Part shown: positions 16,636 to 25,416 of the stretch, piece by piece
Layout: each line of letters opens with the position of its first letter
Numbering within the stretch: the first letter of the stretch is position 1
Assembly: GCA_004555725.1 (NCBI GenBank)
Contig: SFHC01000002.1
Coordinates: 115,644-179,643 of the forward strand
Origin: [Eubacterium] saphenum
Lineage (GTDB): Bacteria; Bacillota; Clostridia; Peptostreptococcales; Anaerovoracaceae
DNA length: 64,000 nucleotides
Reading direction: 5' to 3'
The notes under the pieces: model-generated
Seen by the model: the letters and a program-made list of their open reading frames with translations, nothing else
The model's database searches: none
What the model was told of the DNA's origin: nothing
Translations under genes and position numbers: made by a program

Positions 16636-18330
16636 TTACTTCATTTTCAACAGCCGGCAGCGATTCAGACAGCTGTAAATCTCCTGTACGCGCGGCATAG
16701 CTGCCTCCTCCGGAATCTGATCGCAGAACGCAGAAAACCCCTTCTCGGAAAGCTCCTTTCTAAAGGCCTCCAGCACCTCACGCATTGTATGCTTCCCGTC
16801 AAAGCGCCGCTCCATCAGATATGCCGTAATCTTTCCGAGGGCAAATACCTGACCCGGGTCGACAAGCTGCTCCAGATACCGCAGATCCACAGCTTCATGA
16901 TTCAGGCTGAATCCGTCCATTCCGCTGGTACGGATTTTCACTCTCCCCTTATACCGGAGGTCTTTCCGCGGCTGCGGAATCCTCTGAAACGACGGCGGAT
17001 ACAGCGGACCTTCTGCAATGCGCGGCCTGCGTTCCTCCGCGGCTGCCGCGTGTGCTTTCCTGGTAATATCAAACGGCACATAGCGGTCCATCTGAATGAC
17101 CGTATCGGCTGCATGGAAAAACGCTCCTGAACTTCCTGCGACGATAACCGTCGAGATTCCAAGACTGTCGTAAAGCTGGCGGATACGCTCAATAAACGGC
17201 GTAATCGGCTCCTGGTTCCTGTGAATCACACGCTGCATCAGTTCGTCTCTCACCATGAAATTGGTCGCGCTCGTATCCTCGTCGATCAGGAACGTATGCG
17301 CGCCTGCTTCTATTGCTTCCGCCGCAGCGGCAGCCTGTGAAGTGCTTCCGCTCGCGTCTGCAGTTGAAAAACAGGTGGTGTCTCTTCCGTCCGGAAGACT
17401 TCCGATAAACATGGAGATATCCGTGCTGCAGATGTTTCTGCCGTCTTCCGCCCGAAGTTTAACCGCGGTGTCTTCTGTTACAGCAAGTTCTCTGCCGTCA
17501 CCTTCAATATGAGGATAAATGCCCTGTTCCAGCGCTTTCAGGAAGGTCGACTTGCCATGGTATCCGCCGCCGCAGATCAATGTTACGCCCTTTCTGATTC
17601 CCATACCGCGTATTTTCCCTCTGTGCGGGAGCGTCAGTTCAAGCGCCAGAGAATCAGGCGATTTCATCGGGACCGCATCCTTCATCGGTTTCTGTGAAAC
17701 CCCGGATTCACGGGCGAGAACACTTCCGTCTGCGATAAACGCGACCAGTCCCATCGGTTCAAGCTGCTGCCGGATAAACTGCCGGTCATCCGCCAGGTCC
17801 AGCACCTTGCCCAGTTTCTTTTTGTCAGCAGAAGCAAAGCGCAGCGTCTCGCGAACAACCTCCGGCATATCCTGAAACAGCAGGCGGATCAGCGGACGAG
17901 ACTGGATGGTTCTTCCCCGCGCCGGGAAGCCCACGCTGAAACGCACGGTAACAGCTCCGTCTGCCTGCACGGTGCAGGCACTTCGCTCCAGCACCTCCTG
18001 CCCGCAGCGCATACAGGATACTTTTCCGCTTTTCCCTGATCCACTGTGATCCGAGAGCCGCGCAGCCGCACGGGAAAACCGCCGCAGCAAAAAATCCTCC
18101 AGCGCAGTTCTTCGGTGCTTCTCCTGAAACATCTCCGAAGGAAAGCCTGCTGTCTCGGCTTTCACCTCAATTTCCAGACTGGACGGAGCGGCAAAAGGAT
18201 CGCCCTGAACGTGGACGATCCGCAAAATATAACTGCCAAAATCATAGGCGCCCCGCGTGTCCTTATATGCGGGATAGCCGCGGTGATCGATGCGCCGCAG
18301 TATCTCTTCCAGCTGTTCCTGTCGATTCAT
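16636..18330 (-). CDS. Predicted ATPase of the ABC class (PF09818 type)
   Basis: 564 residues. The N-terminus (GSYILRIVHVQGDPFAAPSSLEIEV) and full length match the ABC_ATPase family of unknown cellular role. Walker A is CGGGYHGKSTFLKALEQGIYPH, followed by GDGRE; a Walker B-like segment is HTFLIDEDTSATNFMVRD. The order of motifs is unlike transporter ATPases and there are no membrane segments, so a soluble role is likely. It starts four bases after the prmC stop, with its AAAGGAG lying inside the end of prmC, which implies coupled translation. Substrate and partner are unknown. Confidence 0.85.
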   Translation of the reverse strand: MNRQEQLEEILRRIDHRGYPAYKDTRGAYDFGSYILRIVHVQGDPFAAPSSLEIEVKAETAGFPSEMFQEKHRRTALEDFLLRRFSRAAARLSDHSGSGKSGKVSCMRCGQEVLERSACTVQADGAVTVRFSVGFPARGRTIQSRPLIRLLFQDMPEVVRETLRFASADKKKLGKVLDLADDRQFIRQQLEPMGLVAFIADGSVLARESGVSQKPMKDAVPMKSPDSLALELTLPHRGKIRGMGIRKGVTLICGGGYHGKSTFLKALEQGIYPHIEGDGRELAVTEDTAVKLRAEDGRNICSTDISMFIGSLPDGRDTTCFSTADASGSTSQAAAAAEAIEAGAHTFLIDEDTSATNFMVRDELMQRVIHRNQEPITPFIERIRQLYDSLGISTVIVAGSSGAFFHAADTVIQMDRYVPFDITRKAHAAAAEERRPRIAEGPLYPPSFQRIPQPRKDLRYKGRVKIRTSGMDGFSLNHEAVDLRYLEQLVDPGQVFALGKITAYLMERRFDGKHTMREVLEAFRKELSEKGFSAFCDQIPEEAAMPRVQEIYSCLNRCRLLKMK

Positions 18331-18333
18331 GAA

Positions 18334-19245
18334 CTACTTGTCTCCTTTCGCGCAGGCAAAGACGACACGGTCTCTTCCCGCCAGGTCTTTCAGCCCTTGA
18401 ATATGCTCATACCGTCCGTTTTCTTCCAGCAGGGATGTGACATCATCAAGCTGGTCAAACCCGATTTCCAGCATCAATATGCCCTGCTTCCGCAGAAAAT
18501 CCGGGGCCTCTGAAATAATTCGGCGGTAGAACGCCATGCCGTCAGCGCCTCCGTCCAGCGCCAGCATCGGCTCATGCTCAGTAATTTCCCGCTGCAGGCT
18601 CGGAATAACAGCCGAACGGATATACGGCGGGTTGGAAAAGATCGCGTCAAAACGACGCTTTCTGAACCGCTTGCGAAACGGCGCGAACAGATCACCACAG
18701 ACAAACTCTGCCTGCACGTGATTTTTCTGCGCGTTTTCTTTTGCCACGGACAGTGCGTCTTCACTGACATCGGAACAGGTGAGACGCAGGCCTGCCTGCG
18801 CACAGAGCTTAGCTACAGATATGCCGATTGCCCCGCTTCCCGTGCAGAGATCAAGCACCTCCCAGTTTTTCCGCGGTTTCAGCGGAAGCTCTTCCCCGTC
18901 CAGTTTATTCTCTTTGATGACGGAAATACCGTTCTCCACCAGAATCTCCGTATCCTGACGAGGAATCAGCACGCTCGGATTGACCGTAAACGGCAGACCC
19001 ATAAATTCCTGCATGCCTGTAATGTACTGCAGCGGCTCTCCGCTGCAGCGGCGGTCCAGCAGCTTAAAATAGGCATCGCACTGCTCATCCGGAAGGATGT
19101 TCTGGTACTCCAGAATCAGTCTTCCGGATGGAACATGCATCAGGAAACAGTACAGCAGTTTATTATCAATCGCCGCATCTGCGACATCACATTCTCTCAG
19201 CTGTTTTTCTCCAATTTCCAACAGCTCTTTCACTCTCATACTCAT
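18334..19245 (-). CDS. prmC: Release factor glutamine methyltransferase
   Basis: 303 residues from the ATG at 19245 (AAGG six bases upstream); a longer frame overlapping the DUF1385 gene is not supported. It methylates the GGQ glutamine of release factors using S-adenosylmethionine. Motifs are the N-terminal helical bundle, VLIPRQDTEILVE, the SAM loop VLDLCTGSGAIGIS, and the catalytic NPPY in IFSNPPYIRS. Its substrate gene prfA lies downstream on the same strand. Encoded between DUF1385 and the ABC-class ATPase. Confidence 0.95.
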   Translation of the reverse strand: MSMRVKELLEIGEKQLRECDVADAAIDNKLLYCFLMHVPSGRLILEYQNILPDEQCDAYFKLLDRRCSGEPLQYITGMQEFMGLPFTVNPSVLIPRQDTEILVENGISVIKENKLDGEELPLKPRKNWEVLDLCTGSGAIGISVAKLCAQAGLRLTCSDVSEDALSVAKENAQKNHVQAEFVCGDLFAPFRKRFRKRRFDAIFSNPPYIRSAVIPSLQREITEHEPMLALDGGADGMAFYRRIISEAPDFLRKQGILMLEIGFDQLDDVTSLLEENGRYEHIQGLKDLAGRDRVVFACAKGDK

Positions 19246-19264
19246 GATAAACCTTCTTATATCA

Positions 19265-20386
19265 CTAATCGCGGCTGTCTGCGGGACATTCATCTCCGCG
19301 CACCGGCTCCGCATGTTCATTCCTGTCAATATTCATCGCTTCCAGCAATTTCGCCTCCGGATCGCAGATCCCCTCCACTTCCGGCTCACCATCCGGTTTC
19401 AGCACTGCTTTCATGGCAGTCATGGCGATTTCCACCTGATCGTCGTCTGGCTCTCTTGTAGTCAGTTTCTGGAGCAGCAGTCCAGGAACACTGAGAAGTT
19501 CAATCACCGGGTTAGATGATTTTCCCGCCCATTTCAGCAGTTCGTAAGACACGCCTGCGACGACCGGCATAAGCAGAACACGGGAGAGAATCCTCCACAG
19601 CAGCGACGGCCAGCCAAGCAGCGAGAACAGAACCAGACTGACCACCATGACAAACATCAGGAAACTGGTTCCGCAGCGCGGATGCAAAGTATAAAATTCT
19701 CTGGCGTTCTCCGGCTTCAGTTCCAGGCCGTTTTCAAAACAGTGGATGGTCTTATGCTCTGCGCCGTGATATTCAAACACGCGCTGAATGTCCTTCATCC
19801 GGCTGATTGCGGCAATGTACAGCACAAACATAAACAGGCGCAGCACGCCCTCGATCAGGTTTAATCCGACTGCGCTGTGAACAACTGGTTTCAGCAGACT
19901 CACTGCAGCCGTCGGAAGCACGGCAAAGACAAGAATTGCGAACACAAAAGAAATCAAAAGCGAAACTCCCATCATCAGGTTCCACAGACCCTGCTCTCCA
20001 AGATGCGCAAGCAGCCAGCGCTCCAGCCTGCCTGCGCTCTGCGCGCCGTCCGCACCTCCGGAAGTCTGCTCCGAGGCAGATTCCTTAACATCGTCTTCTA
20101 AGTCCTCTTCATCACCAAAATACTCCGCGACATCGGCAGAAAACATCATGATTTTCATGCCGAAAACCAATGACTGGAAGAAACTGATCACTCCGCGGAC
20201 AAAGGGAATCTTTCGCCAGGATTTCTTCTGATTCAGGTTCCAGGTTTTTAAATAAATCCGGTTGTCCGGAAGGCGCAGCGCCGCCGCTGTGCGGTACGGC
20301 CCCTGCATCATGACGCCTTCCAGAATCGCCTGCCCTCCTATCGATGTCGGACAGGCTTCTTTTAAAAATATTTTCTTCAGCTTCAT
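19265..20386 (-). CDS. DUF1385 membrane protein (YqhQ family)
   Basis: 373 residues. The N-terminal SIGGQAILEGVMMQGP and central YHGAEHKTIHCFE, HPRCGTSFL are family hallmarks, with conserved His, Glu and Cys that could bind a metal. About four to five membrane segments lie between residues 60 and 290. The function is unknown although the family is widespread in Firmicutes and usually sits beside prmC/prfA. Its ATG overlaps the rho stop by four bases (ATGA). Confidence 0.9.
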   Translation of the reverse strand: MKLKKIFLKEACPTSIGGQAILEGVMMQGPYRTAAALRLPDNRIYLKTWNLNQKKSWRKIPFVRGVISFFQSLVFGMKIMMFSADVAEYFGDEEDLEDDVKESASEQTSGGADGAQSAGRLERWLLAHLGEQGLWNLMMGVSLLISFVFAILVFAVLPTAAVSLLKPVVHSAVGLNLIEGVLRLFMFVLYIAAISRMKDIQRVFEYHGAEHKTIHCFENGLELKPENAREFYTLHPRCGTSFLMFVMVVSLVLFSLLGWPSLLWRILSRVLLMPVVAGVSYELLKWAGKSSNPVIELLSVPGLLLQKLTTREPDDDQVEIAMTAMKAVLKPDGEPEVEGICDPEAKLLEAMNIDRNEHAEPVRGDECPADSRD

Positions 20387-22656
20387 TTCTGCTCCTGATA
20401 GAACACCTTGCGGATAATTTCAATGAAGTCCCGATTGTTTCTCGTATGGGCGAGATTGTCGATGACTTCCTCGGTGACCTCCTGCGTGGATCGGTTAGAC
20501 ATTGCCCTTCGCATCGTCCATACGGCTTCCAGCTCTTCCTGGCTCATGAGCAGCTCTTCACGGCGCGTGCCAGACTTATAGATATCGATCGCCGGGAAAA
20601 TTCTCTTTTCAGAGAGCTTGCGGTCAAGGTGCAGCTCCATATTTCCCGTTCCTTTGAATTCTTCAAAAATAACATCATCCATACGGCTTCCGGTATCGAC
20701 AAGGGCAGTCGCCAGGATCGTAATGCTTCCGCCGTGTTCAATATTTCTGGCTGCGCCGAAAAAGCGCTTCGGACCGTAGAATGCACCCGGATCGATTCCT
20801 CCCGACAGTGTCCTTCCAGATGCCGGAACGACCAGGTTGTACGCTCTGGTCAGACGAGTCAGACTGTCCAGGAGAATCACGACATCTTTTCCGTGTTCAG
20901 CCAGGCGTTTGGCTCTTGCCAGCATCATCTCCGCCACCTTGACGTGGTGCTGCGGCATCTCATCAAAGGTCGAATAAATGACCTGTCCATGCTTTAACGT
21001 ACGTTTCATATCGGTTACTTCTTCCGGACGCTCATCGACAAGCAGCACGAACAGACTGACTTCCGGATGATTCTCCTCCAGACTGCGTGCGATGCTCTTC
21101 AGCAGTGTGGTTTTTCCTGCCTTAGGAGGGGCAACAATCATTCCTCTCTGTCCCTTTCCGATCGGCGCAACCAGATCAATCAGACGCACGGATAAATCGT
21201 TGGAGCTGTCTTCCAGACGCAGACGTTCATCCGGGAATATCGGCGTAAGAGATTCAAACTGCGGCCGGTGGATTGCCGTCCCCGGGTCATCTCCATTTAC
21301 GGTTTTTACATACAGCAGTGCGCCGAACTTCTCATTCTGCCCCGGACGGCGGCTGATTCCGTAGATTTCATCGCCCGTTTTCAGATTAAATCTGCGGATC
21401 TGTGTCGGCGATACATAAATATCCTGGTCACTGGACATGAAGTTTTCAAAGCGCAGAAAACCGAATCCTCCTTCTACGATATCCAGGATTCCGGTGACCT
21501 CCGGCCGTTCCTCCGGAGAATATTCTCTGTGTTCGCGCTTATGGTGTGTATGTTCTTCATGGTTCCTGTGTTCACCGTGAGCCTCTGCATCACTGTGCGT
21601 TTCAGACACGCTGCCTTCCGGAATCTGCTGCTCCGGAGCCGCATTATCGTGCTTCCCATCGCCCATGTCTGTCTGTCCCTCATCTTCACCGGAATGTTCT
21701 GCATCGCCGATATGAAAGGAAGAGAAGACCATCCGTCCGGATGGAGCCACCTGCTTATTCTGCTCTTCATCCGCAGCAGACGTTTCCTCTGATTCACGGC
21801 TCTTCTCACCGGATCCCGCAACTTTTACCCGAGCTGTGCGTCCTGCTGTCTGTTCACTTCTGCGTCTTCTTTCTGTTCGCTCTTTCAGGTGCTCTTTTTC
21901 TGCCTCGGCCGGATCCAGTTCCTGTTCCAGGGAATCAGATTCATCAATGACTGCGCCGTTTCCAGACGCGACTACCTTATGTATGCTAATACGCTCTGCT
22001 TCTGCGGCGTCATCCTTTTCCGACACCTTTTTCACGGTTCTTCTGCGGCGTGTTTTCGGCTTTTCTTCGCCTTCCTCATCTTTTGTTTCTGGTTCCTCTG
22101 CAGGTTTCTCACCGCTTTCTGACGCCGCCGCTTTCTTTACCGTTCTTCTGCGGTGTGTCTTCGGCTTTTCTTCGCCTTCCTCATCTTTTGTTTCTGGTTC
22201 CTCTGCAGGTTTCTCACCGCTTTCTGACGCCGCCGCTTTCTTTACCGTTCTTCTGCGGCGCGTCTTCGGCTTCTCTTCGCCTTCTTCAGCTTTTGCGTCC
22301 GGCTCTTCTGCAGCTTTCTCACCGCTTTCCGCTGCCGTTTTCTTTACCGTTCTTCTGCGGCGTGTCTTCGGCTTCTCTTCGCCTTCTTCAGCTTTTGCGT
22401 CCGGCTCTTCTGCAGCTTTCTCACCGCTTTCTGACGCCGCCGCTTTCTTTACCGTTCTTCTGCGGCGCGTCTTCGGCTTCTCTTCCGTCTCCGTCTCTCT
22501 GGGTCCCGCTTTCCCTGCAGTCTCCATCTCAGCTTCTTTTTTTGGATGTTCAGATGCTTTCGTTTCTTCCATTAACTCATCTTTCGCTTCTTGATTTACA
22601 TTTTCTGCCATATTATCTGCGGCGCGGATGCTGCGCCTCTCCATACTACCCTGCAT
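20383..22656 (-). CDS. rho: Transcription termination factor Rho with long repetitive N-terminus
   Basis: 757 residues against about 420 in E. coli. The conserved part begins near residue 385 (ERPEVTGILDIVEGGFGFLRF, cold-shock RNA-binding domain) and includes Walker A MIVAPPKAGKTTLLKSIA, Walker B VVILLDSLTRL, and the R- and Q-loops in LSGGIDPGAFYGPKRFFGAARN. The first ~380 residues are predicted disordered, rich in Lys, Arg and Glu, with about five copies of a KPKTRRRRTVKK unit. Rho is a hexameric RNA helicase that ends transcription. The true start is uncertain (M1, M5 or M16 in this frame): none has an ideal ribosome binding site. Overlaps the DUF1385 start. Confidence 0.96.
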   Translation of the reverse strand: MQGSMERRSIRAADNMAENVNQEAKDELMEETKASEHPKKEAEMETAGKAGPRETETEEKPKTRRRRTVKKAAASESGEKAAEEPDAKAEEGEEKPKTRRRRTVKKTAAESGEKAAEEPDAKAEEGEEKPKTRRRRTVKKAAASESGEKPAEEPETKDEEGEEKPKTHRRRTVKKAAASESGEKPAEEPETKDEEGEEKPKTRRRRTVKKVSEKDDAAEAERISIHKVVASGNGAVIDESDSLEQELDPAEAEKEHLKERTERRRRSEQTAGRTARVKVAGSGEKSRESEETSAADEEQNKQVAPSGRMVFSSFHIGDAEHSGEDEGQTDMGDGKHDNAAPEQQIPEGSVSETHSDAEAHGEHRNHEEHTHHKREHREYSPEERPEVTGILDIVEGGFGFLRFENFMSSDQDIYVSPTQIRRFNLKTGDEIYGISRRPGQNEKFGALLYVKTVNGDDPGTAIHRPQFESLTPIFPDERLRLEDSSNDLSVRLIDLVAPIGKGQRGMIVAPPKAGKTTLLKSIARSLEENHPEVSLFVLLVDERPEEVTDMKRTLKHGQVIYSTFDEMPQHHVKVAEMMLARAKRLAEHGKDVVILLDSLTRLTRAYNLVVPASGRTLSGGIDPGAFYGPKRFFGAARNIEHGGSITILATALVDTGSRMDDVIFEEFKGTGNMELHLDRKLSEKRIFPAIDIYKSGTRREELLMSQEELEAVWTMRRAMSNRSTQEVTEEVIDNLAHTRNNRDFIEIIRKVFYQEQK
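22028..22488 (-). repeat. Tandem ~105-bp coding repeats in rho
   Basis: Four head-to-tail units of 34-35 codons plus a fifth partial unit. Each unit has a basic block (KPKTRRRRTVKK) and an acidic block (SGEKAAEEP, AKAEEGEE). Neighbouring copies are almost identical at DNA level, and one copy has His for Arg. This implies recent duplication and possible copy-number variation between strains. Confidence 0.92.
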
Positions 22657-22965
22657 CCTTGTGAATTATGTATACAACCATGCATACACGGTTCTACCAC
22701 ACTGCTCATAAAACTCTGATGTATTTCACACATGTCATGCAAAACCACGGATATAACCAATCTGGAAATAACATCGGCCGGCATCTGCCGGCGCGTAAGA
22801 CAATAACATGGGGTTCGGGAACGCGTCCCGAATCCCACTCAATGACTGCGTTTATCTGTATTCTATATCAGCATGCGGGATTCTTCAATACCCTCAGCCG
22901 ATATTCCGACCCCTGGGAAAGGTTCTGAACTTTACCTCATTCAATGAACCGGGGTTTAAAAAGTG
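22657..22965. other. 309-bp gap between the ClC gene and rho
   Basis: Non-coding. It holds two GC-rich hairpins with no T run (around 22774-22797 and 22809-22836, the latter GGTTCGGGA / TCCCGAATCC), a possible rho promoter -10 (TACATAAT on the minus strand, about 22666-22673) and nothing else recognised. The hairpins may lie in a rho leader. Confidence 0.35.
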
Positions 22966-24573
22966 CTAGCTGTTCTTGAGCATCTGCCGGCACTGCTCAT
23001 CCAGAAGCCGGTCTACGGATATGGAATCCTGCGCCGAACAGACAACGGAAATCTGATCTCCTGCATGCAGCACCGTGCTTCCCCCCGGAACAATCTCCAC
23101 ACCCTGATGGAGAATAGAAATCACCAGACAGCCTTTTGGGAGGTGCATCCTGCTGATTGTACATCCGTCCATCCGGCTGCCCATATGAACATCACTGTCC
23201 AGAATCACTTTTCTGGAACGGCGTCCTGCGTTAGTATTCTCATTTCTGGTCCTGAGCATTCTCTTCAGGAGCTGATCATAAATCGGCTGCCCGTGCATCA
23301 GCTGCGCAGCAATATAGGCAATCAGGGCCACAATAGTCAGCGACAGGAAATTCATGAAGTTCCCTGTCATCTCCGTGACAAGGAGAACCCCCGTTATCGG
23401 CGCCCGGATGACAGACGCAAAATAGCCAGTCATGCCGTACAGAACAAAGTTGGATAAGTACAGCCAGGCCGCATCTTCACCGCTGATTCCTGCATACAGT
23501 TCCAGGAACAGACCTCCCGTCAGCGCGCCGACCACCAGGAGCGGCAGAAAAATTCCGCCGGGAACGCCGGATGTCGTACAGCACAGTGAATAAAAGAACT
23601 TCAGCACGATCAGCGCGGCAAGTCCAGCCGCCATGTATTTTCCCGCGGCAGAATCTCCAATCAGTCCATAACCGGTACCCAGAACATCCGGCTTCAGGAA
23701 CGCAAACGGCACCACCATCAGGAAAGGAATGACAATGCGCATCGACTTGCTGGAGATGTGCTGATACACATTCTGCATGACGTCAGTAAACTTATTAAAG
23801 AACACCCCAAATGCGCCGAGAATGACACCGAGAATAAGGAGCATCCAATAATAGCGGAGCGGCAGCGCCCTGCTGACAGAAATCGTTACCACCGGATGCA
23901 GGCCAAAAATCTGATACGACACAAAATCTGATGTCACCACGGCCGCCATCGTCGTCAGAATGACATCCTTGTTCAGATTATTATGTATATCTTCCAACAC
24001 AAACATCACAGCCGCAAGCGGCGCATTAAACGCGCAGGACAGCCCAGCGCCCACACCTGCACTCATCAGAATCCATTCCTCGGTCACCGGGCGTCCCAGA
24101 ATTCTGGCCGCGCCCTTTCCGGCCATCGCGCCGATCTGCACGCTCGGCCCTTCATTTCCCATGGACAGGCCTGCCCCGATTCCGGCGACGGTGCCGAACA
24201 GTTTGCTGATGATCACCGAAAGCCATGGTTCATCGACTTGTCCCTGCATTTCTCCCTTAACCTGTGGAATTCCTGAACCGGAAGCCAGCGGGACCAGCCA
24301 GACAGTCAGGCAGGCGACAGCGCAGCATGCAGCCAGGACAGCCAGCACCAGAATAACTCCATGCGCATTGTTTTTTGTCCCCGCGATGATAACCCCGCGC
24401 AGCTCCTCCGCATGATGCATCAGAAGCCGGAGCACCGACACAGCCGCACCTGCGGCCGCGCCCACCACTGCGCCTTCCGCAACCACCTGATACTGAAACG
24501 ACATCAGCCTGCGCACACTCTCTGCGGACCCGGAATAATGATCCGCCTCTCTGTTTTTCTCTTCTATACCCAT
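22966..24573 (-). CDS. ClC-family chloride channel / H+-Cl- antiporter with TrkA-C domain
   Basis: 535 residues from the ATG at 24573, which overlaps the stop of the upstream 33-aa gene by ten bases. About 10-12 membrane helices carry the ClC selectivity motifs GSGIPQVKG, GNEGPSVQIGAM and SVIRAPITGVLLVTEMTG. The Glu of GNEGPS is the gating glutamate of the family. A soluble C-terminal domain (about 460-530; GCLVISILHQGVEIVPGGSTVLHAGDQISVV) is a TrkA-C (RCK_C) fold that may bind a regulator. Role: chloride or other halide/fluoride movement across the cytoplasmic membrane for volume or pH control. The ion is inferred from the family. Confidence 0.92.
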   Translation of the reverse strand: MGIEEKNREADHYSGSAESVRRLMSFQYQVVAEGAVVGAAAGAAVSVLRLLMHHAEELRGVIIAGTKNNAHGVILVLAVLAACCAVACLTVWLVPLASGSGIPQVKGEMQGQVDEPWLSVIISKLFGTVAGIGAGLSMGNEGPSVQIGAMAGKGAARILGRPVTEEWILMSAGVGAGLSCAFNAPLAAVMFVLEDIHNNLNKDVILTTMAAVVTSDFVSYQIFGLHPVVTISVSRALPLRYYWMLLILGVILGAFGVFFNKFTDVMQNVYQHISSKSMRIVIPFLMVVPFAFLKPDVLGTGYGLIGDSAAGKYMAAGLAALIVLKFFYSLCCTTSGVPGGIFLPLLVVGALTGGLFLELYAGISGEDAAWLYLSNFVLYGMTGYFASVIRAPITGVLLVTEMTGNFMNFLSLTIVALIAYIAAQLMHGQPIYDQLLKRMLRTRNENTNAGRRSRKVILDSDVHMGSRMDGCTISRMHLPKGCLVISILHQGVEIVPGGSTVLHAGDQISVVCSAQDSISVDRLLDEQCRQMLKNS

Positions 24574-24665
24574 GTCTGAATCGCCCAGATTACTGTAGTG
24601 CCAACCATACTCAGACAAATTGCGACCACGATGATCTTGGCCGCCAGACTATGCTTCCCGTTCAT
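24564..24665 (-). CDS. 33-residue single-span membrane peptide
   Basis: ATG at 24665 with a textbook AGGAGGT six bases upstream. The product begins MNGKHSLAAK, has one hydrophobic segment (IIVVAICLSMVGTTVIWAI) and ends QTWV. It starts inside the end of the DUF1934 gene (17-base overlap) and its TAG overlaps the ClC ATG by ten bases, so all three are translationally coupled. It resembles small DUF4044-type membrane peptides in length and topology only. Function unknown; a subunit or regulator of the transporter is possible. Confidence 0.7.
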   Translation of the reverse strand: MNGKHSLAAKIIVVAICLSMVGTTVIWAIQTWV

Positions 24666-25104
24666 GCTCAACCTCCTGTATTTCAATGTGCAGCGCGTTT
24701 CTGCCCTCTGCGATGCCTTCCAGACTGACCAGATACGTAATATCGATCGATCCCGTGCCCTGCCCGGTAATATCCGTGGAAACATGGTCGGTCAGAACCT
24801 CGAGTTTCATTGTTCCGTACGGCGTTTCATACGGACTGTCCATACGCTCGCCCTCCCGGAAATGCATCTCCGTTTTCAGCGTTCCCGTCTCATCGCGGCG
24901 CTGCATGTTTACTGCCCGATCCTGAATATTCAGGGTCGTTACACTTCCCGGGAATCCCGACAGTTCACTTTCCGGATAACGCAGCGTGATGCCGTTCTCA
25001 TCCGTCAGGAGTTCTCCCTCTGTCACGAACTCGACGACATCTTCCGCCTCGGTTCCGGCAAACTGTCTTCCCGTAATCTTCAATTCTACTGTTTTATTCT
25101 TCAC
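24649..25104 (-). CDS. DUF1934 / YwiB-like beta-barrel protein
   Basis: 151 residues from a GTG at 25104 with AAAGGA nine bases upstream; the longer ORF adds 27 unlikely residues. Segments such as VELKITGRQ, VEFVTEGELLTDENGITLRYPESELSGFPG, and GTMKLEVLTDHVSTDITGQGTGSIDITYLVSLEG match the calycin-like DUF1934 family. Cytosolic. Biological role unknown. Coupled to the small membrane peptide and the ClC gene. Confidence 0.78.
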   Translation of the reverse strand: MKNKTVELKITGRQFAGTEAEDVVEFVTEGELLTDENGITLRYPESELSGFPGSVTTLNIQDRAVNMQRRDETGTLKTEMHFREGERMDSPYETPYGTMKLEVLTDHVSTDITGQGTGSIDITYLVSLEGIAEGRNALHIEIQEVEHEREA

Positions 25105-25416
25105 GTATGTGCATCCTTTCGCTTTTATTCCGTCCCCCGGACCGGCTGCAGCCATACGGCATTTCCCGTCCGAGACATCCGGCAAGCCCTAAAACGCCTG
25201 GAATTCTGCGGATTAACGGCCTGCTAAAGTATTATATTAACATAGCTCTTCCAATTTTTGAACACAGAAAAAACATATATATTTATTATACTGATTGTAT
25301 GCAAGATAAACGTCTCTCCCCCGCGAACGACACAGACAGATGATTGCAGCACGCGTTCATTCCGTTTCATTCGCGCTCTGAGAGACGATTCAGTTCAGGA
25401 TAAAGGAGCTACAGAC

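Noticed and set aside
22774..22836. Terminators for the ClC gene
   Set aside because: Both GC-rich hairpins lack a T run on either strand and the pair lies over 120 bases past the ClC stop.
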